From assembly GCF_000002865.3 (NCBI RefSeq), contig NW_001865076.1:175283-207782 (forward strand): DNA of 32,500 bases, written 5' to 3'. This document shows, in pieces, positions 9,391 to 20,000 of the stretch. The stretch's first letter is position 1. Every line of letters starts with the position of its first letter. Made by a program: the position numbers and the translations under genes. The DNA is from Monosiga brevicollis MX1 (Eukaryota > Opisthokonta > Choanoflagellata > Craspedida > Salpingoecidae). The notes below the pieces were generated by a model that was not told the DNA's origin, made no database searches, and saw only the letters and a list, made by a program, of their open reading frames with translations.

Positions 9391-12300
9391 TGACTCAGCC
9401 ATGTCAACTTACGCTCACGACGCCAAATTCACCCTCGCCTAGTTGGCGCACAAAGGTCAAGCGATCGGCATCCACTTCAAGCTGTCGGTGTGGGTCAGCT
9501 GCATGGATCGCCAACATGACATCACTGCACTTTTTGAGGCGCCCACGCTTCATCACCTCGCCCAGCTGTCGAAGTTCGGGGGAGTCAATAGTCGGTACGA
9601 ACTGACACATATCCAAGATCAGACCACCGGCTGCCTTGGCAACAGAGGCTTCACCTCCACCGTCAGAAGACGGCCGAAAAGGGCAGTTGCAAATCTTGGC
9701 CTGGTTGGTCGATGTCAATCGACAATCCTCCAATTGCACCGTCATAAAGTGAATGTTGCGCGAGCTCAGGTACTCGAGGGTGCCCAGCACCGTACGAAGC
9801 CAACGGAAGGCCATCTCGCCGTCCAATTCGGCATTGAGTTGGCTGGCCATGGGCACTGCCAGATACTCTGCCAGCAGCATTGTGTTTTGGCCAAAGGTGA
9901 CGGTGCCCAAGACTGCTGGGAGGCCCTCCGAATCTAGTTTGACACGAAAAGATAGCTGCGACCAGGTTCAAAGGGACATGTCAAAAAAAAAACAGAGGAG
10001 TCGCCAATTGATCAAGGCCAGGCGACAAAATCGTCCGGCCCAGCATATACTGGCCGTACCTCGCGCAGGACGGCGTCCGTAGGCCCATATGCAATGCTTT
10101 CCATCTATTGTGCGTACAAAACAATCGTTGTTTGAGATGGAATTACCATGCACAAATGCAGCGACGTCCGTGAACAACGATCACACACCAGCTGGCCATC
10201 GACATCGTAGACCTTCTCCAAACCATCCATTTGATTGAGCCTATGATTGCGCGTGCCATTGCAAACACAGAAATGACGCACACGGTCAGCGGAACGAGTT
10301 GGTACGTGTGTGGATAGGGCATGGTTGTTAAGCCTTCCGGGATACTCGTACCGGGAAACGGCGATTTCAGGCACATTGCGTTGCATGAGAGCGGGCTCCA
10401 GCACATCGATATCATCCTCCCACAACGCAGCTGCCAGCGTGCTGTCACCAGCAATCAGCGTACAGGGGTGGGAGTGAGCGGGCAGGATGGCGTGTGTCTT
10501 TGGGACGGTCGAGCAAAGACTAACGCAAACGTTGGTCGCGCTTTGACGGCAAGCTGTGTGCAGCTCTTGATCAGGTCTTCAAGAAACTCGTTTTCCGTGG
10601 GTGGTAGATCTGGCAAACTTCCATTGACACTCTGTTGCACAAAGTTTGTGGGGCTCATATCGGCATATGGGATCTGGCCGCCATGACAGACTTGCCAGCA
10701 AAATCTGTGCCCAAGCATCAGTGCAGGGGTTACGAATGTCACATAAGGTCGTCTGCAAGCAAAAGCACCAAGGCCCGACGTTACCCTGCCCCAAAAGTGC
10801 ATGCGTACCGCCCGAAAGCATAGACGTCGGATTTAAAACTAAAGACGCTGTCGCGCCAGACTTCAGGGCTCCAAAAGTATCGATCTGGTGTCAGCTTTGC
10901 GCGACCCTTGGATACGGTCGCGACGTACTCTTGCGTCAAATAGACATCCTTGGCCATAACTGCAGGCTCGCAGAGGAGATGTGCACGTGAGTCGGAAACG
11001 AGCGACCAAGGACACTGCGGAGGTTCAGTAGGCCCTAAATCAGCTTCATACCAAAGCCAGCAAGGCGCACATCGTCGATGGATTGGCAGGCGTACACACT
11101 GTGAGCTCCCAGGTTTCGATGCACGATGCCCAAACTTTCGAGGTATGAACACGCTGAAGCCACCTAGCACATGGCATGAAGTCAACATGACCAAAGCGGG
11201 GTGTGAGTACCCGTAGACATATGCACCCGCAGGTGTGTGCAAGCCTTACTTGGCCACAAATGGCTTGCTGTTGTTCACGTGAAACAGAGGTTGAGCTCAA
11301 CGCCTGGCTCAAGACGCCCAGGCGTGCTGGCTCATACACCTGGAAAAGAGTCAAGAGTCCATGTCATGAGTCAAGAATTGGCAACCTTGAACGGGGCATA
11401 TATTGGATGTGAAACGCACGAGCATGATGTTTTGACGCTCATGAATGACGTTGACGAGATGCAGGACATTGGGATGATCCTTCATGGTTAAAAGGATGCG
11501 CGCTTCCACAAGTGCGCTAAGTACGGCATGTTCCTCTTCCACCGTGGCCGTCGTTCGGGGGAGGGCCAAGGCCACGTGCATGGTGGGCGAGGTGGCAGCA
11601 AGCATGTAGTGTTGAGCGAAGGGTTGGTGCTCTAAAACACGGGTGGTGCCATTGGCAGTCCACAACCCGGGTCGTGCTGTTAAAGCGGACCATTCGGCCG
11701 ACTATGTGGCCACCCAATGGGTTACGTTCAAGGGTTGGTTCAAGTGTGAGCAAGCGGAAGCAGGCGCGAGAAAAAACAACTCTGGCTGTCACGCCCATCC
11801 CGCCGGTCGACGCGACACGATTATCTTCTATAAATGAGTGGCACCAACGTACCAAGTGCGGCACATCACGAGCAGCACGGGGGTAGGACGAGATGAAGAG
11901 CTGCAAAGCCTCGGTTTCATAGTCTTCAGGCACTTGTGTATCCCTGTTGCGACGAGTACGCACGGCCACCCAGATGATAATGCCGACTAACACCACGGCC
12001 GCTGCGATGGCTGCAGCAATCACCGGCAAGGCGGAGCGAGAAGCCCGGGCTTCAGCAATTACAGGTGCCGTCGTCGACGAGGCAGCTGGACGGGACGTGG
12101 TCGTGGGCACGTTGGTGGGGGCAGGTACGAAATTGAGCGTGTCAACGATGACGCTCCCCTGGACGGAACCGTCGATGCGAATGCGGCTACGATCGATGGA
12201 GACGACGAAGAAGAGTCCGTCGGGCTCGTCAAACAGCTCTTGCACCCAGTGAACGCTTGCAGAAGCGTTCCATTCGGGTGTGTCTGCCGCAAAGGCAAGC

Positions 12301-13466
12301 CAGCGTGTGTAAAGTAAAGGGATGCAGACGGTCATGGCATTTGCATTGGGCGGGCGTGCTAACGCGTGACCGCGGTGCCAGGTCATGGATAAAACACCAT
12401 CACTACAGGGTTCAAGCAGACTGGATCGTGCTGTCAACCAGCGCTGCGAGCAGTCGTGTTCGTCCCACCCATCGGCACAGTCCTGTTGGCCGTCGCAGTA
12501 CTGCCAGGATGAAATCTGGGCACTGGCATCAGGGCAGGTCATAGCGACCGCGGCATCTTCCAACTGACAAACGGGTGCGTCGGGGGTTGTGGGTGCGGCA
12601 GTTGTGACAAGGTCAACTGCCGTAGTTGTAGCTGGATCGAGGGTTGTAGTTGATCCCGATGGCGTCAGTAGCTGATCGCAACGACCTGGTGAGGGGCTGC
12701 CGCAGGCAGATGGAAGGTAGATGGCCGTGCAGTTGGCAGCCATGCTCGAGATGAGAATATCCGTGCGCAGCGTTGTCAAAGGATTTCCACGCAAATCCAT
12801 ATACTGCAGTCGTCGGGAAAAGGGCAGCTGAGCGGGGCGCAGGGAGGTGAGGTCGTTATAGCTCAGGTCAAGGTACTTTAGTTCAAAGAGCCACACCAAG
12901 GCGGGCGAGCCAATGAAATTGATCCGGTTGTGGCTCAAATCAAGCTTTTGTAACAGCTGAAAGGCGTGGGTAGCTGGCAGCGCGATGTCAGCGAGGCGAT
13001 GATGCCGAATAATCAGATTCTTAAGGTTGCTAGGTGCTCCGCCATAGGGCATCATTGACAGCTTATCCTCACCTGCGACGGTTTGACCATCGCAGATCAG
13101 GCTGACTGAGGCGTCGGATGCGTTGAATGACACTTGGCAGCCCGCGCGCGCATACACGTCACTTATATTGCCACTCGAATCGAGCTCAAACATGTTGTTG
13201 CTCATGCACACGAATCGGGTCCAGAAGACGCGGCGTTTGCAAATCGGATCCACTTCGTAGGCCGGCTTGAGGGTGCACACGGTATAGTGGGGCACATAAC
13301 GGAGGGCGATCAGGTCATTGGTACAGTTGAAGCACGAAAAGTGTTGGGTTTCGCGAGCTTCAAGGAGGTGCATAGGACAGCCTTGGGTGATCAGCTGGGC
13401 ACGGGCGCAAACACAGCCGAGCACAATCACCACCAGGGCAAGCCAGCCACGAGGCGAATGCATCAT
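8086..13466 (-). CDS. LRR/LDL-A receptor with three tandem kinase folds (pseudokinase-pseudokinase-tyrosine kinase)
   Basis: Fifteen-exon model: complement(8086..8304, 8389..8481, 8609..8752, 8865..8918, 9005..9274, 9413..9955, 10060..10104, 10147..10240, 10346..10441, 10531..10704, 10809..10959, 11052..11163, 11250..11339, 11420..11701, 11853..13466), 1326 aa, phases consistent throughout. Exon 1 encodes a signal peptide (1-23), a Cys-rich cap, leucine-rich repeats (about 146-245), a Thr/Pro linker, an LDL-A module (300-339, ends CDGQQDCADGWDEHDC) and a TM helix (479-502). Kinase fold 1 (about 550-808) has VALA for VAIK, HRN for HRD and GFV for DFG. Fold 2 (about 836-1045) keeps VYDVDGQLV and an alpha-E helix but has HFM for HRD and a short C-lobe. 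Fold 3 (about 1054-1310) has GEGEFG, VAVK (K1083), Glu1097, HRDLAARN (D1174), DYG (D1192) and PIRWM, so it is a catalytically plausible tyrosine kinase, though APE reads APS. The start is the first ATG before the signal peptide; the ORF upstream lacks ATG. The weakest links are the 42-nt intron (10105-10146) and the 3' end, where a GTACAT after CCCCAG could lead to another exon. Confidence 0.85.
9354..9387. repeat. Poly(A)/poly(T) tract in an intron of the receptor gene
   Basis: Thirty-four consecutive A on the plus strand (T on the sense strand) lie close behind the GTAAGT donor of the intron (9275-9412) that separates the glycine loop from the VAVK strand of the active tyrosine kinase. Confidence 0.95.
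10105..10146 (-). other. Very short (42-nt) intron in the receptor gene
   Basis: The segment starts GTAATT and ends CAATAG on the minus strand. Removing it joins two phase-0 exons of the second kinase fold. If retained it is in frame and ends in a TAG stop, which would terminate the protein just after the start of the second pseudokinase. The following exon happens to begin with ATG. Confidence 0.6.
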
Positions 13467-13827
13467 GCCGGCCAACCCCTCTGCTGCAGGTCCTTGATCA
13501 TAACCCCCCCCCCTCCTCAGCAGCCGGGCAGCAATGGGCACCACTTTCTTGCCCAACCCAAGCTACCTTTCCTCTGCCTTCACTTGACCGTCTTGCATCC
13601 TGTCTCAGTCCGCGCCGCCGTCTTCAAACTCTTGGAAGTTTGCGTGACAAGTCGGTCCGAAAAAAAAAACGAGAGAAGAGAGAGAGAGAGATTTAGAGGG
13701 AGTCAGAGAGATTTAGAGAGAGAGAGAGAGAGTGAGATCTAGAGAGAGAGATTTAGAGAGAGAGAGAGAGAGTTTGAGAGAGAGAGAGTTTGAGAGATTT
13801 GAGAGAGTTTGAGAGAGAGTTTGAGAG

Positions 13828-13872
<45 letters not shown>

Positions 13873-14086
13873 GAATGACTTCGTGATGAGTTGGCTTGCT
13901 TGGAAAACCCCTGCTCAGGAAAAAAAAAAGTCAGAGGGGCGAATGGAAATTCGGCACAGAAGGCTGAATAATGGAATGAATTGAAATGGGGATGCTTTGT
14001 GGGCATTAAGAAAAACACGAAAACACCATGGACGACCAGGACGCAGTCTTTCTCGGGCGAATGCCCAAAAAGGTCAACGCTTCAAA
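13467..14086. promoter_or_regulatory. Spacer between DOCK and receptor genes with GA-rich tract
   Basis: Both flanking genes are on the minus strand, so this 620-bp gap should contain the DOCK 3' UTR and the receptor promoter. A run of C on the sense-complement side (13503-13513) and the GA block at 13666-13874 are the only strong features. No coding frame is supported. Confidence 0.6.
13666..13874. repeat. GA-rich tract with GATTTAGAGA/GTTTGAGA interruptions
   Basis: About 200 bp of (GA)n broken regularly by TTTA or TTT inserts, giving GAGATTTAGAGA and GAGTTTGAGA units. On the sense strand of the receptor gene it is CT-rich and ends about 200 bp before the start codon. Confidence 0.95.
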
Positions 14087-17000
14087 TTAGGATTCTTCAA
14101 ATGGGTTGCTTACGCCAGCGCCAGGCAGCTATGCACACAGGTGAAGCACACATATTGCATGAGCCAAAATCGAGAACAGCGACATGATTATGTAAAGAGC
14201 GCTATGAACTCACCTGGGGCTTTTTGCTCCTCGGACGGGGCGGAGGTCCCGTGCTCGTCTGGGAGGTACTGAGATTGCTCTCAGTGGAGGACTCGAGAAA
14301 AGGATTGGTCTTTGGAGAGGCGGGCTGTGGCGCTTGCGCCGTCTTGAGGCCATCCATCACGCTAGGCAGCTAGGTGCGCCGAACGAGCATCACGTCAGAC
14401 GCAGGGTAGTGGAAGGCCGCACACAGCACTTCTCAAGGTTGTGTCTTACTTTTGGCTTGTTGCCCTGCGGACGGGGTGGGGGCGGGCCCTTGGTTGGCAC
14501 AGGAGGAGCCGAGCCACCCGCTTGACTAGAGCAATTTGAATCGCACAAACACGGCATGATCAGCATCACCCCCAACACAGCCAGCCCATCATCAATCAGC
14601 AACTGGTCACAACTGATGCAAAGAACGGCACATGCGCCAAAGTTTGGAAAAGTGGGCATAAAAGGAAGCAAACTTACGCCATAAAAGGGTTGCTGGGAGA
14701 CATGCCAGGGCTGGGCTTAGCCGAGGTGGGAACCGCAGGCTTGTTCTGATGAAATCAAGCAATGTGAGCCAGCAATGATGCCTTTGACCGTCGCAGTCAC
14801 CGCGAGTGATGGCCATACAAGCACAGGAAGAATCATGGAGGTACGATACCAACCGGTGTGCCACTTGTGGATGGGCCATCATCCTCTTGCATCGACGAGT
14901 TGCGTTTGGGGGGGCGCGGGGGAGGTGCGGCTTTGGGGGTACCACCACGTGAGGTGGCTGATTCTGCGTCCGCGGTGGGGCGCGCGCTGGTCTTGGGGGG
15001 CGAAGGCTTGCTGGGAGGCGCTTCTGCCTCGACTGGCTTCGTCGCCGGGGTTACCGGAGTGGTTCGAGCCGCCGGGGTGGCCGGCGTAGCTGGCGTTGAT
15101 GGCCCCGCAGAGTTGGCCGCCCTTGGCTGAGTGGCCGGTGTGGCCGGTGTGGTTGGTGTGGCCGGGGCCGCTTTAGGTTGCGATGCAGGCGTCGCCGGGG
15201 TTGGATTTGCAGGCGCCGCTGTGGTGGGCTTACTTGCACCGGCAGATGGCGCCGGGGCCTCTGTAGCACCTAAGAACAAGTGATCCTGTCAGTTGCAAGC
15301 TCTCTCGAAGCATACGGCAAATCACCGCGAGCCTACCAGAGGCAGCAGCCGTGGACTCGTTTTCTTTGCGTTTGACCATCAGACGAGGGCTCCCGCGCAC
15401 CATTGAACCGCGTTTCGGTGGCGCCGGTGATGAGGCTACGCTCCAAGGCAGATCACCGTGAGCACGAGCTCCGCTCTTCCACAAAAGCAGAGAAAAGCAA
15501 AAAAAAAACAAACAAACGATCGGAAAATGCAAGCACAGTACCCACCGGCTTGGTCTGCATGCGTGTGGGGGGCACGCAATTCAACCGAAGAGCGAGGACG
15601 ACTGCTATCCGACAGCATCGATATGGGTCGCGGGGTGGATGCAGTCGAGGATGACTTGGCCTGCTTCAAATCAGCCTGGCTTGTTTCGGACATCTTCTGT
15701 ACCATCTCTTCCAAGCGCCCTTGCAAGGGCTTGAGCTCGGCCGAGCACATCTTGCCATGAACCTGCACGCCCTGCTCTAAAATCTTGACCTACAGCAAAT
15801 CAGCAAGGATGAGAAGAGAAGAAACAACCCTACTCTGAGCACATGGCACACAATGCGCAGCTTGGTGACACCAATAGCAGGCTACGTTCCCAACCTGGCG
15901 AGCCATGAGATGGCGGAGCTTGTCGACAAGCTCGGTCTGGTCCGGATTGGCTTCGAGAAAATCATTACTGAAGAAGGCTTCGCGATACTTTTCAGTGCCA
16001 CCCTGGACAGCGGCATCAATAATGCCGTTGAGCTTCATACTCAGGGGGTTGATGTTCAAAGATGGGTCCTGCGCATGCTCCTGCAAAAATCAATCAAGTC
16101 AAAGGGTGATGGCCCAAATCAGTTGACAGTGAAACTTGCGGGATGGGAAACAATTGCGCCACAGGGGATTGTAGCTTCACGCACACACCATGATGATGGC
16201 TTGGAGGTCCGCGTTGGTATTTTCCATCGTGACAATGGCGTTCTCAACGGGGCCTCTGGTCAAAATCTCCGTGTTGATGATGCGGGCGCGGGGTTGCTCA
16301 CAAGGCAACGTGCAGGCCGTTTCAAACTTGCTGGTTTCAACGTAGAGATTGCGAAATTCGTTGTCGTCCTTCTTGTTCTTTTGGATCGGACGCTCAAAGA
16401 CAAAGCGGCTTAGCTCATTCAGCTTGTAGTAAGCCTGCAAAGCCGGGGGCACCGTTGTTCCCTGCCAATACGCGCAAGAAAAGGAAAAATCGAGCGCCGT
16501 AAGAAGGAAGAGTACAGTCACAAAACGTGCGTCACGACAACAACAACAATGACACCAGAGCAAACCCAAAGTGGCCTCACCTTGAAGCGTCCCAGTACGT
16601 CGCTGGGTTCAGGTTGCACCTTGGAGATCATGATCCGCTGCTCTTCGCTCTACACCCACCAAAGGGACGGCACACATCCAACAGGATGTGAATGGCGGAA
16701 GGCGAAAGGCAGCTCGGTCAAGTTGGTATGGCATGCGGGGCAACACCACTACCTCCTGCATTTCCTGCGTGACGGGCTTGGGGGACATTAAGAGCTGTGC
16801 CTTGGGAAACTGGCTCTGCACGAGAAGAATGTGTCAAGCGCAATGTCCCAAAAATATTTTGTGTCAGTTGGCTCGCAGCACACGGTCTGGAGCGTCAAGA
16901 GCTTGCATGGTCTACAAACCTGGATGCGATCGCAGAAAGTGGTAATGTGGTCATTCTTGTCCTTGGCACGATAGATGAACTCTTGGTTGCGGATGTTGGA

Positions 17001-20000
17001 TGGGAAACTCATGCCCCAGTAGCCAACACGAAAGTATTGAGGCTCCACCCGACGGCCAACGGTAATCTTGTCCAGCATGCTGGCACGCTTGGTCAGCAAA
17101 GTGGAGAGGGCCTTGTAATCAAAACTTTCGTCTTCGTACTGATGGGCCAGCTCTCGCGAGTATTCCAAAGCCTTTTCCCAGGCTTCACCCTCGTTGTACG
17201 CGTCAATCATCTCGTTGTACAACAACGTCTTGCGCTGGCGCGCCGTCTATCAATAGCAGGTCCCCAAAAGCAATGAGACGCGTGATGGGGGAGCACACTG
17301 TTATCACGTCCTTTCGAGCGCCTCAAGCGAGCGACTTGATGCGGGCAGGGCTAGCGTAGCCGAAACACTTGCTGCACGGCCAAGCAGCAAGCAAAAAGCA
17401 ACGCACCTGAGCAGGATACACCTCCTTGCCGTCGCTGTCTTTCAGAGCGGGCACATTGGTGTTGTTCCACTCCAGCGTGTCTGCCAACTTGGCAAGGGCA
17501 TAGGCGCGTTCAATGTGTTGGCCCTCCTCGCGATGAATCTTGGCCAGTTTGGCTGCTGAGCGCAGGTACATGTCGCGGCGCTTGGTTTTGTTGTAAAAGT
17601 GCATCAACTCGACGTAGCAGCCTAAGTTGTTCAATGCACGCAAGGCGATGAGGAGACGCCGCCCATTCATCAGCGCCAGACGATGCCCATGTTTTGCTTC
17701 GAGCCAGGGCCGATTGAACAAAAGTGATGCATCCACATCCAAATAAACAGCAATTCCTACCTGCCAGTTGGTCGCGGTGATGGTTGCTACCGCTCACCAC
17801 GTCGCGCAGGTTGAGCAAAAGATCCAGCAGCTGCCGCACGTCCTTGATAAAGGCTGGCATCTCAGCCGTCAGGACGGCGTTGTTGCTGCTCTCGGTCAGT
17901 GTCTATCGTTTCCAGCGCCAATCAATGTGGTTGAGCACCTGCCCCGCGTGAAAAGTTCCCAGGAACGACGGGAAAAGACCCACCATGAGAGTACGCTCAA
18001 GGAGATCACCGTACTCCTGATCTCCCGAGCCCTTGTTGTTGACGTTGGAGTCAAGCTTGTCAATGATTTCCTGCTGCAGGTTGTCAAAGTTCCCGTCGGC
18101 AGCCACCTCGTGTTGGATCATGTCAAAAAAGACGGGGATCAGCAGCTTTCGAACCGGCCGAGAAGGCACCAAGGCCATCTCTTGCAGCGGGCCAATCAGT
18201 CCGGGGATGAAGTTTTGCTAAGTCAATGAGCAGGTGAACAGATGGTGAAGTAAGTTTGAGCCTTGGCGTCACCACCAGCAGCATGTGCGCGATGAACCCT
18301 TTTTGAAATTCGCCGACTACATTACACCCTGATTCGCCTTGCGCCACTCTCTACCACCACGAACCTTCTTGGGTCCCAGCGTGTTCCATAGGAGTAGCAC
18401 TTGGTTTGCCATGAGCTCTCGGCGATCACCTCGGTGGGCCAAGACTTTTTTGCGCTTGCTCTCAGAGAAGAGCTCGACTTGGAGGGTTGTTTGAATCACA
18501 AACTGATTGCAGACCCGGAAGCAGAGTTGCCACAGGCCGAGATCAAAGTTTGGTCCGTCGCCAAACTTGCTGATCAAGGCATCTGACAGGCACTTGATGG
18601 TGTCCAAAATCACGTCGCACAGCACCAGGCGCATCACAAGCCAGTCGCGTGCAAAATTGGATTGCTGCAGGTTTTTGTCAAAGGCCTGGAACAGAATTTC
18701 CAACAAATCGTGCAGCTCACTGGTGCTGAGCTCCTCAAACAGATGCTGGAAGCTGACGGTGGACATGAGACGCAGAAGCGCACACAGACAGGCTGTCAAA
18801 TAGCTGCGGCTGTGTGCGGTGGTGACGTTTTTGGCCAAGCACTTGCGTGCCAATGGCATCAGCATCGAACGCGCCAGCTGCGTTCAGACCAGGTCGAAAC
18901 AACAGACATGAGCTAGGTCCAGCGAGTTGCATGGTCGGGAGTCACCGCCACCGTACCTCAATGACGTCCTCATCCGTACGGTCTTGTGCCTTGTGCAGGA
19001 TTGTCAGCATGTTATCGGTGATTGCCAGGACGGACTCAAGCTGGTCTGGCGTGGCTATAATCACGGCAAAGACAACGGCAAACAAAGCGCAGAGGCAAAA
19101 TGCGTCAGTTTTGACTTGGGCAAGTTGTTCCATCATTGTGTAGCACTCACAGTTGTTGAGATAAGTCTCAACAATGTCCGTCAGCACCGGGTTCAACTTT
19201 GCACGGCCTTCACGCTTGTTGTAGATGTCGCTCTGCAATATTTTCACAACCATGAAACCAGCACTGAATGAGAAACAGCTCTGGCATGCACGTTTGCGGC
19301 GCATGGGTAACGTACATCCACGAGATCGCGGATAAAGTTGAGCTTGTGGATCGTCAGCTTATCGTTGGCCTTGTCATTAACGCTTTGAATGAATCTGCAC
19401 ACCGGATAGCAAGCCGGTGAGCTCGGTTGGGATTCTGTAACGCGCTTGAAACTTGAAACAAATGCGCAATGCAAAAACGCAAGCCCGGGGTTGATAACCT
19501 ACTCGCTGGCAATCTGCGCGAGCTCGCCCAAAGACAAAACGGCGCTCAACTCCCGGAAAACAAAGGCATAGCGTTGCAAGAGCAAGTCCTTTGTGCCCAC
19601 GAGCGTTTTCTCCTCCAGAATCATCATGTTGTTGATGGCCGTAAAAGAAGCATAAAGCAGGTCTTTGAAAGCAGAGTGATCGGCCGTGGCAGTGCCTTGG
19701 CGGCCACGGTTTTGGCGACTCAAACCACGAAGCTGAATCTTGCGGGACTGGTACCAAGCAAACTCCTTATAAGAATACGAATTCACCGCTTTTCCAGAGA
19801 AAGAAGAGGGCATCACAATCACTGGCAACTTCAGGCCTCAGAGGCAAAAGAGGCAATTGCATACCCGGATGATAAACTTGAACAGATGATCAAGCTGCTT
19901 CAAGGCAGTGCGGAGGTTTTGTGCAAATTCCGGGTTGGATGCTAAGTCACAGCCGAGGGCACCGAACAAGTGTTGAATTGAGATACGGTGGTCGAAAAGC

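Noticed and set aside
8086-10104. Separate second kinase gene starting at the ATG at 10104
   Set aside because: A small intron and matching phases join it to the upstream exons, and the kinase N-lobe would otherwise be split between two genes; kept only as an alternative in the findings.
13134-13742. 202-aa plus-strand open frame opposite the receptor
   Set aside because: It is antisense to the signal-peptide/LRR exon and runs into the GA repeat; no family resemblance.
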